Part shown: positions 53,144-61,714 of the stretch, in pieces
Position numbering within the stretch: position 1 is the stretch's first letter
How the letters are laid out: each line of letters starts with the position of its first letter
Origin: CAVQZA01 sp963724805
GTDB taxonomy: Bacteria; Actinomycetota; Thermoleophilia; Gaiellales; Gaiellaceae
DNA: 64,000 nt
Assembly: GCA_963724805.1 (NCBI GenBank)
Contig: CAVRWA010000002.1
Span: 21,613-85,612, forward strand
Direction: 5' to 3'
The notes under the pieces: model-generated
What the model saw: the letters and a program-made list of their open reading frames with translations, nothing else
Databases searched by the model: none
Told to the model about the DNA's origin: nothing
Made by a program: the position numbers and the translations under genes

Positions 53144-53773
53144 TTGTCCGATCCATTCCTCGCCGCCGACGTAGAGCTCCTTCTTCCAGAGCGGCACGGT
53201 CTGCTTGAGGGTGTCGATCGCCTCGCGGCACGCGTCGAAGGCGGCGGCCCGGTGCGGGGCGGAGACGGCGATCACGACGCTCGTCTCCCCGATCTCGACC
53301 GGGCCCACCCGGTGATGGATCGCGACGTCGATCACGTCGTGCCGCTCGCGCAGCTCGCCGGCGATGCGCTCCATCTCCGCCTCGGCCATGCCCTCGTACG
53401 CCTCGTACTCGAGCCGCACCACGTCCCGGCCGCGTGCGTGAGCCCGCGTCGTGCCGACGAACGTCGCGATCGCCCCCGCGTCGTCGGACGCGACCTCGGC
53501 GGCGACCCGCTCGAGCGAGAGCGGCTCGTCGGAGAGCCGGAAAGCACCGCCGGAGACGGGAGGGATCAGCGCCACCTCGTCCCCGTCGGCGAGCGGCGTC
53601 CCGCGCTCGACATAGGCGCGGTTGACGGCGTAGACGAGGCCGGTGGGCTCGTCACCGAGCCCGAGCGCGGGCCAGACGTCGTCGATCGAGGCATCGTCTG
53701 CGAGCTCGAGCGCCCGCTCCCGCGCACCCGCCTGCTCGCGCAGGGCGGCAAAGAGCTTCACGGCGACTCTCAC
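53135..53773 (-). CDS. MoaD-MoaE fusion, molybdopterin synthase
   Basis: 212 aa. Residues 1-80: MoaD ubiquitin-like domain (VRVAVKLFAALREQAGARER) with an internal GG at VALIPPVSGG, which in free MoaD is the C-terminal thiocarboxylate end. Residues 90-212: MoaE (ATFVGTTRAHARGRDVVRLE, HHRVGPVEIGETSVVIAVSA, TVPLWKKELYVGGEEWIG with the active-site lysines). GTG 53773 suits the MoaD start. The fusion raises the question of how the GG is thiocarboxylated; relatives may be cleaved after translation. Confidence 0.9.
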   Translation of the reverse strand: MRVAVKLFAALREQAGARERALELADDASIDDVWPALGLGDEPTGLVYAVNRAYVERGTPLADGDEVALIPPVSGGAFRLSDEPLSLERVAAEVASDDAGAIATFVGTTRAHARGRDVVRLEYEAYEGMAEAEMERIAGELRERHDVIDVAIHHRVGPVEIGETSVVIAVSAPHRAAAFDACREAIDTLKQTVPLWKKELYVGGEEWIGQGS

Positions 53774-53812
53774 GAACGGAGGGTATCCGGCGGTTGGCGC
53801 CCGACGCGGTGT

Positions 53813-53823
53813 CATGTTACATG
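53813..53823. promoter_or_regulatory. palindrome CATGTTACATG at the GntR start
   Basis: Perfect 5-1-5 palindrome overlapping the possible ATG at 53821 of the GntR gene and 40 bp from the divergent MoaD-MoaE start. Likely autoregulatory operator. Confidence 0.45.
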
Positions 53824-53829
53824 TCTCCC

Positions 53830-54487
53830 ATGACCACCCTGATCCCCCGCGCGAACCTCAACGACCAGGTCTACGAGACGCTGCGACAGCGGATCCTCAC
53901 CCGCGACCCCGGGCCGGGCGCGAAGCTCAGCCTGCACGAGCTGGCGGCCGAGCTCGGCGTCTCGCGCAGCCCCGTCCACCACGCGCTCACCCGCCTCGTC
54001 TCGGAGGGCCTGCTGAGCGTGAAGGCGCGCCGCGGCTACTTCGTCACGCCGGTGAACGCCCAGGCGCTCCTGGAGGGGTACGAGGTGCGCCTCGCCCTCG
54101 AGCTCCACGCGGCGGACGTCGCCGTCGACACCGCCTCGGACGAGCAGATCGCCGAGCTCCGGAGACCGCCACGAGGCGACGGTCGAGGCGATCTCGCACG
54201 ACGAGTGGGACGTGGCCAACGCAGCCTTCCACGAGACCCAGGTCGACCTGGCGGGGAACCGGCTCCTGTCCCGCTTCTACCGCGAGCTGTCGGTCAACCT
54301 GATGATGCAGGTGATCCGCGGGGGCCGGGTCGAGCGCCACGCGCACCTCGTGACCGAGCACGAGGCGATCGTCTCGGGCTTCGAGACGCGCGACCGGGAG
54401 ACGGCGCGGGCGGCGATCACCCGCCACGTGGAGTCCGGGCGGCGCATCGCGCTCGATGCGGTCGAGCGCGCGGGCGGGGCGCTGTAG
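53830..54487 (+). CDS. GntR-family regulator with FCD domain (one frameshift)
   Basis: About 219 aa. HTH: NLNDQVYETLRQRILTRDPG, LHELAAELGVSRSPVHHALT and EGLLSVKARRGYFVTPVN. FCD ligand-binding part: EGYEVRLALELHAADVAVDT, then a one-base shift near 54166 into HEATVEAISHDEWDVANAAF and HAHLVTEHEAIVSGFETRDR, with conserved His for a metal. The shift is at ACCGCC, one C too many. ATG 53821 is in frame and also possible. Effector unknown; organic acids are usual for the family. Confidence 0.75.
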
Positions 54488-54617
54488 GCGAGGCTCGCCT
54501 CGCCCGCGGACGGCCTCCTCCCACTCGATTGCGGGCCCCCGTCCGGGGGTTGACGGAGCGGCGCGAAGCGCCGACGGTGCGCACGGCCCGCACCGTCCTC
54601 AGAAGGAGCTTCGACCC

Positions 54618-55239
54618 ATGTCCTGGATCGCCCGTCGCCCCGTGCCGATATTCCTCGCGCTCGCCGGAGCAGTGCTCATCGCGGGCGGCATCGCCTGGGC
54701 GGCGATCCCCGACGGGAACGTCGTCAACGCCTGCGTGCTGCGGAGCGGCCAGCTGCGGGCGGTCGACGCTCCCGGCTCGTGCTCCCGGAGCGAGACGGAG
54801 GTGCAGCTCGGGGGCCCGACCACGGGGGTACTCGTACCGCAACTTCGGCTATCTGACGCTCGGCGAGACCTCCGTCCGCGTCGCGTCGCTCGTCCTTCCC
54901 GCCGGCAGCTACCTGCTGCACGGCAAGGTGAACCTGAACAACGTCGACGGCGCGGGATCGGTGTTCGTCCCGTGCTCGCTCCGCGTCGCGGGCACGTCGA
55001 CGTCGCTCGACGCCACGTGGATCAGGCTCGGCGAGGCGCTGACGCAGACGAGCGCCTCCGAGGCGAGCCTCTCGCTCCAGGCGCCGCTGACGATCCCGAG
55101 CACACCGGGCAAGGCCGAGGTCGAGCTGATCTGCGCCGCACTGCCCGACACCAAGGAATCCCCCCGGGTGGACGCCGTCCGCCGGGCCCTCGACGCCGTC
55201 CAGGTGGATGCGCTCCAGGACGTCGTCGTGAGCTCCTGA
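54618..55239 (+). CDS. membrane-anchored or secreted protein (one frameshift)
   Basis: About 206 aa. ATG 54618 after AGAAGGAGC. Signal/anchor PIFLALAGAVLIAGGIAWAA, then VVNACVLRSGQLRAVDAPGS with a CSRSETEVQLGGP repeat-like piece known from phage-tail-like or collagen-associated actinobacterial proteins. A shift near 54828 leads to GYSYRNFGYLTLGETSVRVA, LPAGSYLLHGKVNLNNVDGA and LRVAGTSTSLDATWIRLGEA, a beta-sandwich. Extracytoplasmic; function not known. Confidence 0.6.
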
Positions 55240-55303
55240 CGGGGGACCAAGACCGCCCCGGCGGGCCGCGCGGACCTGCCGGGGCGGACATAGGATCAGC
55301 GGC

Positions 55304-56875
55304 ATGGCGACCACGCCCGACCGCCGCCTGACCGAGTCGGGCATCGAGGTGAAGGCCGTGTACGGGCCTGGCGACGCCACGGGCCCCGAGGAGCCGCCCG
55401 GCGCGTTCCCGTTCACCCGCGGGCCGTACCCGGACATGTACCGCGGCCGGCCGTGGACCATGCGCCAGTACGCCGGCTTCGGCTCGGCGGACGAGACGAA
55501 CGCGCGGTTCCGCACCCTGCTCTCCCGCGGCCAGACGGGGCTGTCGGTCGCGTTCGACCTGCCGACACAGCTCGGCTACGACTCGGACGACCCGGTCGCG
55601 CAGGGCGAGGTCGGCCGCACGGGCGTCGCCATCGACTCGGTCGAGGACATGGCGCGCCTCCTGCAGGGGATCCCGCTCGGCGAGGTCTCGACGTCGATGA
55701 CGATCAACGCGCCGGCTGCGCTCCTGCTCCTCTGCTACGAGCTCGTCGCCGCCGACCAGGGGGTGCCCGGCGAGGCGCTCCGCGGCACCGTGCAGAACGA
55801 CGTGCTGAAGGAGTACGTCGCGCGCGGGAACTACATCTTCCCGCCGCGGCCGTCGATGCGCCTGACGACCGATCTCTTCGCGTACTGCGCGGAGCGGATC
55901 CCGCACTGGAACACCATCTCGATCTCCGGCTACCACATCCGCGAAGCGGGCTCGACGGCCGCGCAGGAGCTCGCCTTCACGCTCGCGAACGGCATCGCGT
56001 ACTGCGACGCGGCGGTCGCAGCCGGCCTGTCCCCCGACGACTTCGGCGCGCGGCTCTCCTTCTTCTTCAACGCGCACAACGACGTGCTCCAGGAGGTCGC
56101 GAAGTTCCGCGCGGCCCGGCGGCTGTGGGCCCGGATCATGCGCGACCGCTTCGGCGCGACGAGCCCGAAGGCCCAGGCGCTGCGCTTCCACGCGCAGACC
56201 GGCGGCTCGACGCTCACCGCCCAGCAGCCCGAGAACAACCTCGTGCGGGTCGCCGCACAGGCCCTCTCCGCGATCTTCGGCGGAGCGCAGTCGATCCACA
56301 CGAACGGCTTCGACGAGGCACTCGCCCTGCCGACCGAGAGGGCCGCGACGCTCGCCCTCCGCACGCAGCAGGTGCTCATGCACGAGGCGGGGACGACCGA
56401 CACGGCCGACCCCCTCGGCGGCTCGTGGTACGTCGAGTCCCTCACCGACGAGCTCGAGGCGCTCGCCACGGAGCTGATCGAGCGGATCGACGAGCTGGGC
56501 GGGGCGGTGGCGGCGATCGAGGCCGGCTGGGTGCAGGCGCAGATCGAGGCCTCGGCGTTCCGCTGGCAACGGGAGGTCGAGAGCGGCGAGCGCGTGATCG
56601 TCGGCGTCAACCGGTTCACGACCGACGAGCCCGACCACGTCGACCTGCACCGGCTCGATCCGGAGATCGAGCGCGCCCAGCGGGCCCGGACCGAGGCGCT
56701 GCGCGCGTCGCGCGACTCGGCCGCGGTCGAGGCCGCCGTCGCAGAGGTGCGGCGGGTCGCCGACTCGGCGGAGAACCTCCTCCCGTCGCTGCGCGAGGCG
56801 CTGGCCGCCCGTGCGACGATCGGGGAGCTCTGCGGCGCGCTGCGCGAGCTCTGGGGCACGTACGACGCGCGGTGA
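55304..56875 (+). CDS. methylmalonyl-CoA mutase, large catalytic domain
   Basis: 523 aa. GPYPDMYRGRPWTMRQYAGF, FDLPTQLGYDSDDP, STSMTINAPAALLLLCYELV, ISISGYHIREAGSTAAQELA, HAQTGGSTLTAQQPENNLVR and GGAQSIHTNGFDEALALPTE are the (beta/alpha)8 barrel motifs of acyl-CoA mutases. It lacks the C-terminal B12-binding domain (DxHxxG), so a separate small subunit is needed; none is in the window. TAGGAT is 7 nt before ATG 55304. Isomerises methylmalonyl-CoA/succinyl-CoA or a related acyl-CoA (ethylmalonyl- or isobutyryl-CoA). Confidence 0.9.
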   Translation: MATTPDRRLTESGIEVKAVYGPGDATGPEEPPGAFPFTRGPYPDMYRGRPWTMRQYAGFGSADETNARFRTLLSRGQTGLSVAFDLPTQLGYDSDDPVAQGEVGRTGVAIDSVEDMARLLQGIPLGEVSTSMTINAPAALLLLCYELVAADQGVPGEALRGTVQNDVLKEYVARGNYIFPPRPSMRLTTDLFAYCAERIPHWNTISISGYHIREAGSTAAQELAFTLANGIAYCDAAVAAGLSPDDFGARLSFFFNAHNDVLQEVAKFRAARRLWARIMRDRFGATSPKAQALRFHAQTGGSTLTAQQPENNLVRVAAQALSAIFGGAQSIHTNGFDEALALPTERAATLALRTQQVLMHEAGTTDTADPLGGSWYVESLTDELEALATELIERIDELGGAVAAIEAGWVQAQIEASAFRWQREVESGERVIVGVNRFTTDEPDHVDLHRLDPEIERAQRARTEALRASRDSAAVEAAVAEVRRVADSAENLLPSLREALAARATIGELCGALRELWGTYDAR

Positions 56876-56937
56876 CCCTGCCGGCGTCCGACCGAGGTCG
56901 GACGACGGGGCGGGGATCGACGCACTACGATGGCGAC

Positions 56938-58395
56938 GTGCCGAAGAGCTCGCGTGGCGGCTGGTTCCTGGTCGCGGCGACGGCAGTCCTCGCCGTCCCG
57001 GCGCTGCTGGTGCTCGCATCGAGCCGCAACGCACCGGCCGCGACGGCCGCCGCGCCGGACTTCGCGCGCGACGTCGCGCCGATCGTCCGGGAGACGTGCC
57101 TCGGCTGCCATCGCGACGGCGGGATCGCCCCGTTCGCCTTCCGCACCGAGCGCGACCTCGCGAGCAGAGCCGCGCTGATCGTCTCCGCGCTCACGGACGA
57201 GCGCATGCCGCCCTGGCCGCCGTCGGCGCGCTCACCGCAGTACGTCGGCCAGGCGCGGCGCACGCTCGACCGCCGCGAGCGCGAGACCATCGTCCGCTGG
57301 GCGCGGTCCCAGCTCGTCCGCCCCGGCGCTGCCCGCCACAGCACCCCGGTCGGCGCGCCGCCGACCCCGGCGACCGCGGCCCGGCCGGGCGAGACGCGCC
57401 TCGAGCTCGCGATGCCCGTCGCGTACCGCCCGACGGGAGCCAATGGCTCGACGGACGACTACCGGTGCTTCCTCCTCGACCCGAAGCTCACGCAGGACGC
57501 ATTCGTCACCTCGGCCCGGATCGTCCCCGGCGCAGCGTCGCTCGTGCACCACGTGATCCTCTACCGCGTCCCGCAGGCGTCCGTGGACGAGGCGCAGGCG
57601 CTCGACCGCCGCGCGCCCGGCAGCGGCTGGACGTGCTTCGGCGGCCCCGGCGTCAGCGGCGGGACGAGCGGAAGCCCGCGCGGGCTCCTCGAGGACGCGG
57701 GCTGGATCGCGGCCTGGGCGCCCGGCGGAGGAGCCGACCGGCTCCGGCCCGGCACCGGCATCGCGATGCCCGCCGGGAGCAGGATCGTGATGCAGGTGCA
57801 CTACAACCTCCTGAACGGCAGGCGCCCGGATCGCTCCCGTGCCGTGCTGACGACCGTTCCGGGTGACCGCGGGCTGACCCCGGTCGAGACGATGCTCCTC
57901 CCCGCCCCCGTCGAGCTCGCGTGCCCGAAGGGCGAGACCGGGCCGCTCTGCGACCGCACGGCGGCCGTCTTCGACCAGGTCGACCGCTTCGGCGCCGACG
58001 CGGCCGTCATCCCGTCGGGCCTCCTCCTGCTCTGCGGGAGGGACGCCGCGCGGCCGGTGCCCGGCCCCGTCTCGTCCTGCGACCGGCCGCTCGGCCGGCC
58101 GGTCACGATCCAGGCCGTCGGAGGTCACATGCACCTCCTCGGACGCTCGATCCGGGTCGAGCTGAACCCCGGGACGCCGCGCGCCCGGCTCCTGCTCGAG
58201 ATCCCGCGCTGGAACTTCCACTGGCAGGCCGTGTACCAGCTCGCCCGACCCGTGCAGGCCGGCCCCGGCGACGTCCTCCGGGTCACGTGCCGGCACGACG
58301 CGACGCTCCGGACGGGTGAGCCGCGCTACGTGCTGTGGGGCGAGGGGACGACGGACGAGATGTGCCTCGGCATCGTCCAGGTCACCCCGCGGTAG
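56938..58395 (+). CDS. copper type II monooxygenase-like protein with an N-terminal heme-binding motif
   Basis: 485 aa. An N-terminal TM/signal (WFLVAATAVLAVPALLVLAS) is followed by VAPIVRETCLGCHRDGGIAP, a cytochrome-c CxxCH site near residues 60-64. The rest resembles ascorbate-dependent PHM/DBM enzymes: SLVHHVILYRVPQ (HH), IVMQVHYNLLNG, VGGHMHLLGRSIRVEL (HxH) and TTDEMCLGIVQVTP (Met ligand region). Exported redox enzyme, probably two-copper; the substrate is unknown. TACGAT lies 6 nt before GTG 56938. Confidence 0.75.
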   Translation: MPKSSRGGWFLVAATAVLAVPALLVLASSRNAPAATAAAPDFARDVAPIVRETCLGCHRDGGIAPFAFRTERDLASRAALIVSALTDERMPPWPPSARSPQYVGQARRTLDRRERETIVRWARSQLVRPGAARHSTPVGAPPTPATAARPGETRLELAMPVAYRPTGANGSTDDYRCFLLDPKLTQDAFVTSARIVPGAASLVHHVILYRVPQASVDEAQALDRRAPGSGWTCFGGPGVSGGTSGSPRGLLEDAGWIAAWAPGGGADRLRPGTGIAMPAGSRIVMQVHYNLLNGRRPDRSRAVLTTVPGDRGLTPVETMLLPAPVELACPKGETGPLCDRTAAVFDQVDRFGADAAVIPSGLLLLCGRDAARPVPGPVSSCDRPLGRPVTIQAVGGHMHLLGRSIRVELNPGTPRARLLLEIPRWNFHWQAVYQLARPVQAGPGDVLRVTCRHDATLRTGEPRYVLWGEGTTDEMCLGIVQVTPR

Positions 58396-58406
58396 CGCCG
58401 CGACGC

Positions 58407-59450
58407 GTGCGCATCCTGCTCGTCTCCCAGATGTACCCCGGCCCGGACGCGCCCGACCTCGGCACGTTCGTCGCCGAGCTGGAGGCGGGCCTCGAGGCAC
58501 GGGGGCACGAGCTCGCCCGGGCGGTCGTCGACCGCCGCGGCGGCCGCTCCCGCCACGCGGCGCTCGCCCGGGACGTCGTGACGACCGCACGGCGGTTTCG
58601 CCCGGACGTCGTGTACGCGCACTTCCTCGTGCCCGCCGGCCTGCTCGCCGTGCTCGCCGGGGGCGCGCCGGCCGTGCTCACGGCGCACGGCCAGGACGTC
58701 GAGAACGCGGTCCGGTCGCGAGCCGTGCGCGCGGCCACGCGGCTCGCGGTCCGCCGGGCGGCGGGGATCATCGCGGTCTCGGGCTGGCTTCGGTCGCGGC
58801 TCGAGTCCGTGGCACCGGAGGCGCGCGGACGCGTGGAGGTCGTCGACTGCGGCGTGGATCTCGACCGCTTCTCGCCGGGAGACCCGGCCGAGGCGCGCGC
58901 GCAGCTCGGCTGGAGCCCCGACGGGACGGCGTTCGTCTGCGCCGGCTCCCTCACCGAGCGGAAGAACGTGCTGCGCCTCGCGCGCGCGTTCGCCCGGCAC
59001 GGCGAGGGGACGCTCGCCTTCGTGGGAGACGGGCCGCTGCGCGGCGCGCTCGAGGGCCGGCCGGGCGTGCATCTGGCCGGCGCCGTGCCGCACTCCGAGA
59101 TGCCGCTCTGGCTCCGTGCCGCGGACGTGGTCTGCCAGCCGAGCCTCGTCGAGCCGTTCGGGCTCGCGACGCTCGAGGCGATGGCGTGCGGCCGGTCGGT
59201 CGTCGCCACGAACGTGGGCGGCCCGCCCGAGTTCGTCACGCCCGAGGCCGGAGAGCTGGTCGACCCCGAGGACGAGGAGATGCTCGTCGCCGCGCTGGCG
59301 GCGGCCGCGAGGCTCCCGCGGCCGAACCTGGCGGCGCGTGCGGCCGCCGAGCGCCACGACGTTCGCCGGCAGGTCGCGCGGATCGAGGCGCTGCTCGAGC
59401 GCGCCGCAGGGGCGCCCGCCGCCGCGGACGCCCCCGGCGACGGGCTCTAG
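58407..59450 (+). CDS. family 4 glycosyltransferase (GT-B)
   Basis: 347 aa. MRILLVSQMYPGPDAPDLGT, then VLTAHGQDVENAVRSRAVRA, IIAVSGWLRSRLESVAPEAR, VDCGVDLDRFSPGDPAEARA, FVCAGSLTERKNVLRLARAF and SLVEPFGLATLEAMACGRSV: the GT4 core with the EPFGxxxxEAMACG donor-binding motif. Transfers a sugar from a nucleotide donor, probably to cell-envelope glycans or lipids. GTG 58407 is 12 bp after the monooxygenase stop. Confidence 0.85.
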   Translation: MRILLVSQMYPGPDAPDLGTFVAELEAGLEARGHELARAVVDRRGGRSRHAALARDVVTTARRFRPDVVYAHFLVPAGLLAVLAGGAPAVLTAHGQDVENAVRSRAVRAATRLAVRRAAGIIAVSGWLRSRLESVAPEARGRVEVVDCGVDLDRFSPGDPAEARAQLGWSPDGTAFVCAGSLTERKNVLRLARAFARHGEGTLAFVGDGPLRGALEGRPGVHLAGAVPHSEMPLWLRAADVVCQPSLVEPFGLATLEAMACGRSVVATNVGGPPEFVTPEAGELVDPEDEEMLVAALAAAARLPRPNLAARAAAERHDVRRQVARIEALLERAAGAPAAADAPGDGL

Positions 59451-60145
59451 GAGGAGGGTGTCGCGCCGGGAGCGGCGGCGATGTCGTGGCGCAGGTTCGT
59501 GTCCCCCTCGACGACGACGCGGTACACCACCCAGCCGAGGATCGCGCCGATCGGCGGGAAGATCAGGTAGATCCAGATGTCGTTGAACTCCGTCCCGACG
59601 AGGGCGGGGCCGAAGCTGCGGGCCGGGTTCACCGACGAGCCGCTGATCGGGATGATCGCGACGTGGATGGCGAGCAGCGTGAGCGGGATCGCCAGGAGGG
59701 CGGTCGGCCCGTAGGTGCCGCTCTTCGTCACCCGGAGGATGACGGCGACGAACAGCGCGGTCATCACGACCTCGACGACGATGCCGGCCCAGTTGTCCGA
59801 CGCCTGCGTGGTCGTCGCCGCGACGGCGTCCTCGTTGAACGCGATCAGCACGATCAGCGACGCGGCGATCGCGCCGAGGAACTGCGCCACCCAGTAGCCG
59901 ATCAGGTCCTCCCGCGAGAGCCGGCGGTCGAGGAACGCGGCGAGCGAGACGGCCGGGTTGAAGTGCCCGCCCGAGACCTCGCCGAACGCGTAGAGCCCCG
60001 TCAGCAGCGCGAGCCCGAAGCCGATCGCGATCGACACGTACCCGACGCCGGCGCCGCCCGAGGCGGACACGATCGCGAACGAGCCGATCACGACGAGCGC
60101 GAACGTGCCGAGCGCCTCGGCGAGGTAGTTCTGCATCTTTCCCAT
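59447..60145 (-). CDS. MIP-family aquaporin
   Basis: 232 aa, six TM helices and two NPA half-helices: GGHFNPAVSLAAFL (NPA 63-65) and SGSSVNPARSFGP (NPA 173-175), the latter with the Arg of the selectivity filter. VVIGSFAIVSASGGAGVGYV is TM1. The ending is more water-channel (AqpZ) than glycerol-facilitator like. ATG 60145. Its last codon overlaps the convergent glycosyltransferase stop. Confidence 0.9.
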   Translation of the reverse strand: MGKMQNYLAEALGTFALVVIGSFAIVSASGGAGVGYVSIAIGFGLALLTGLYAFGEVSGGHFNPAVSLAAFLDRRLSREDLIGYWVAQFLGAIAASLIVLIAFNEDAVAATTTQASDNWAGIVVEVVMTALFVAVILRVTKSGTYGPTALLAIPLTLLAIHVAIIPISGSSVNPARSFGPALVGTEFNDIWIYLIFPPIGAILGWVVYRVVVEGDTNLRHDIAAAPGATPSS

Positions 60146-60215
60146 GGCTTTGGCTTCCTTGTCCGAGGGTCTGGGGCCGCGCCAAGTCTGTCGCAGCCGT
60201 CGGCTGGAACCGTGC

Positions 60216-60416
60216 TCAGCCGGCCGCGTCGAGGTCCGCGAGCCGCACCTCGACGAGAGGTCGGACCGACTCCTCGAGCCCCGCCTCACGGGCGACGGCG
60301 AGCGCCTGCTCGTAGCTCTCGCGCACCTTCTCCGGCGCGACGCCCTGCTTGAGCCGGTTGTCGCCCGTCACGAGCAACCGCTGGATCCTGGCGCGCGCGT
60401 CGTCGCCTGCAGCCAT
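60216..60416 (-). CDS. small hypothetical protein, 66 aa
   Basis: ATG 60416 reads MAAGDDARARIQRLLVTGDN, VAPEKVRESYEQALAVAREA and GLEESVRPLVEVRLADLDAA, an amphipathic helical hairpin of TPR-like appearance. Not recognised. Between the aquaporin and divergent secG. Confidence 0.5.
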   Translation of the reverse strand: MAAGDDARARIQRLLVTGDNRLKQGVAPEKVRESYEQALAVAREAGLEESVRPLVEVRLADLDAAG

Positions 60417-60488
60417 GCCGTGAGCGTAGAAGATCGGCCCCTCGGCGCGATGTCCGGAGCGATCGCCCACCGCTACCATGGCGCGGCG

Positions 60489-60710
60489 ATGGTCTCCGTC
60501 TTCGCCGTCCTGCAGGTGCTTCTCGGCGCCGCCCTCGTCACGCTCGTGCTGATGCACTCCGGGCGCGACGCGGGGTTCGGCGGGATCGGCTTCACCCCGA
60601 CGTCGCAGGGCGGGACGCACATCGTCGAGCGGAACCTGACGCGCCTGACGACCGCGGTCGCCATCCTCTTCGGTGTCAACACCGTCGTTCTGTACCGGCT
60701 GCTCGCGTAG
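60489..60710 (+). CDS. secG: preprotein translocase subunit SecG
   Basis: 73 aa. Two TM helices (VFAVLQVLLGAALVTLVLMH and LTTAVAILFGVNTVVLYRLL) joined by GRDAGFGGIGFTPTSQGGTH, the polar GG-rich loop of SecG. Part of SecYEG. TACCAT 8 nt before the ATG. Confidence 0.9.
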   Translation: MVSVFAVLQVLLGAALVTLVLMHSGRDAGFGGIGFTPTSQGGTHIVERNLTRLTTAVAILFGVNTVVLYRLLA

Positions 60711-60768
60711 CGCGGCTGCTCGCGCAGCGCGGTCGGCCGGCGGGCTCCCGCTATCATCCCGTCTCCAC

Positions 60769-60853
60769 GCGCTGGTGGCGGAATTGGTAGACGCGCCAGG
60801 TTGAGGGCCTGGTGGCCATTGCGGTCGTGGAGGTTCAAGTCCTCTCCAGCGCA
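60769..60853 (+). tRNA. tRNA-Leu (anticodon GAG)
   Basis: 85 nt, no CCA encoded. Acceptor GCGCTGG/CCAGCGC, anticodon arm CCAGG-TTGAGGG-CCTGG with GAG, class II variable arm (TGGCCATTGCGGTCGT), T-arm GGAGG-TTCAAGT-CCTCT. A TATCAT -10 is at 60752. Confidence 0.95.
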
Positions 60854-60858
60854 TGCGC

Positions 60859-60888
60859 GCGTAGGGGCCCCGGAAGGGGCCCCTACGC
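60859..60888 (+). terminator. long GC hairpin after tRNA-Leu
   Basis: GCGTAGGGGCCCC-GGAA-GGGGCCCCTACGC, 13-bp perfect stem with a GGAA loop, 5 nt after the tRNA. Confidence 0.7.
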
Positions 60889-60998
60889 ACTAGGCCCCAC
60901 GCGCAGCTTGCCGTCGACCCGGGCTATCGGCGCCGGCACGGACTGCCGACGGCGGTGCCGTGGTCCTGGTGCCTTCGCGCGCAGCACGAAGGCGCGTT

Positions 60999-61046
60999 TT
61001 GACGGCGTCCGGAGGAGTCCGTACCATTCACGGCGAACATACGTTC
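60999..61046 (+). promoter_or_regulatory. lexA promoter with LexA box
   Basis: -35 TTGACG (60999), 17-bp spacer, -10 TACCAT (61022), then the SOS box GAACATACGTTC (61035-61046) over the expected start site. The identical 12-mer precedes dinB, so LexA represses itself and dinB. Confidence 0.85.
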
Positions 61047-61072
61047 GTCGGAATCCCACCAGGAGGCGATCC

Positions 61073-61714
61073 GTGCCGGCCGAGACACCTCTCACCGCGC
61101 GTCAACAGGAGATCTGGCAGTTCCTCGTCACGTACGTCGACGACCACGGCTATCCGCCCACGGTGCGTGAGATCGGCGCGGAGGTCGGCCTCGCGTCGCC
61201 GTCGACGGTGCACGCGCACCTCGCGAACCTGGAGCGCGTCGGCCTCATCCGACGCGACCCGACGAAGCCGCGCGCGATCGAGCTGACGGGGCACCGCCGC
61301 GTCGAGGCGCCGGCCGCGAGCGACGTGCAGCGCCTGCCGCTGCTCGGCCGGGTCGCCGCCGGCGGCCCGCTGCTCGCGGAGGAGAACGTCGAGGACGTCG
61401 TCGCCGTGCCCGAGGCCATCGGCGGGCGCGCCGACTTCCTGCTCACGATCCACGGCGACTCGATGATCGAGGCGGGGATCCTCGACGGCGACACCATCGT
61501 CGTCCAGCGCCGCGACGACGCCCGCAACGGCGACGTCGTCGTCGCGCTCGTCGGTGACGACGAGTCCACCGACGAGGCGACGGTCAAGACCTTCTACCGC
61601 GAGGCCGACGGGCGCATCCGGCTCCAGCCGGAGAACTCCGCGCTCCAGCCGATCTACGCCGACCACGTGAGCATCCTCGGCAAGGTCGTGGGGGTGTTCC
61701 GCAGCCTGCGATGA
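61073..61714 (+). CDS. lexA: LexA repressor
   Basis: 213 aa. N-terminal winged HTH (LTARQQEIWQFLVTYVDDHG, VREIGAEVGLASPSTVHAHL); C-terminal S24 self-cleavage domain: cleavage site A96-G97 in GRVAAGGPLLA, Ser130 in TIHGDSMIEAGILDGD, Lys172 in ATVKTFYRE. GTG 61073 has AGGAGG 6 nt before it. Represses the SOS regulon and is cut when RecA binds ssDNA. Confidence 0.95.
   Translation: MPAETPLTARQQEIWQFLVTYVDDHGYPPTVREIGAEVGLASPSTVHAHLANLERVGLIRRDPTKPRAIELTGHRRVEAPAASDVQRLPLLGRVAAGGPLLAEENVEDVVAVPEAIGGRADFLLTIHGDSMIEAGILDGDTIVVQRRDDARNGDVVVALVGDDESTDEATVKTFYREADGRIRLQPENSALQPIYADHVSILGKVVGVFRSLR

Noticed and set aside
54487..54504. GGCGAGG-CTCG-CCTCGCC hairpin after the GntR gene
   Set aside because: Overlaps the stop region and has no T-tract; too weak to call a terminator, though it may act as one.
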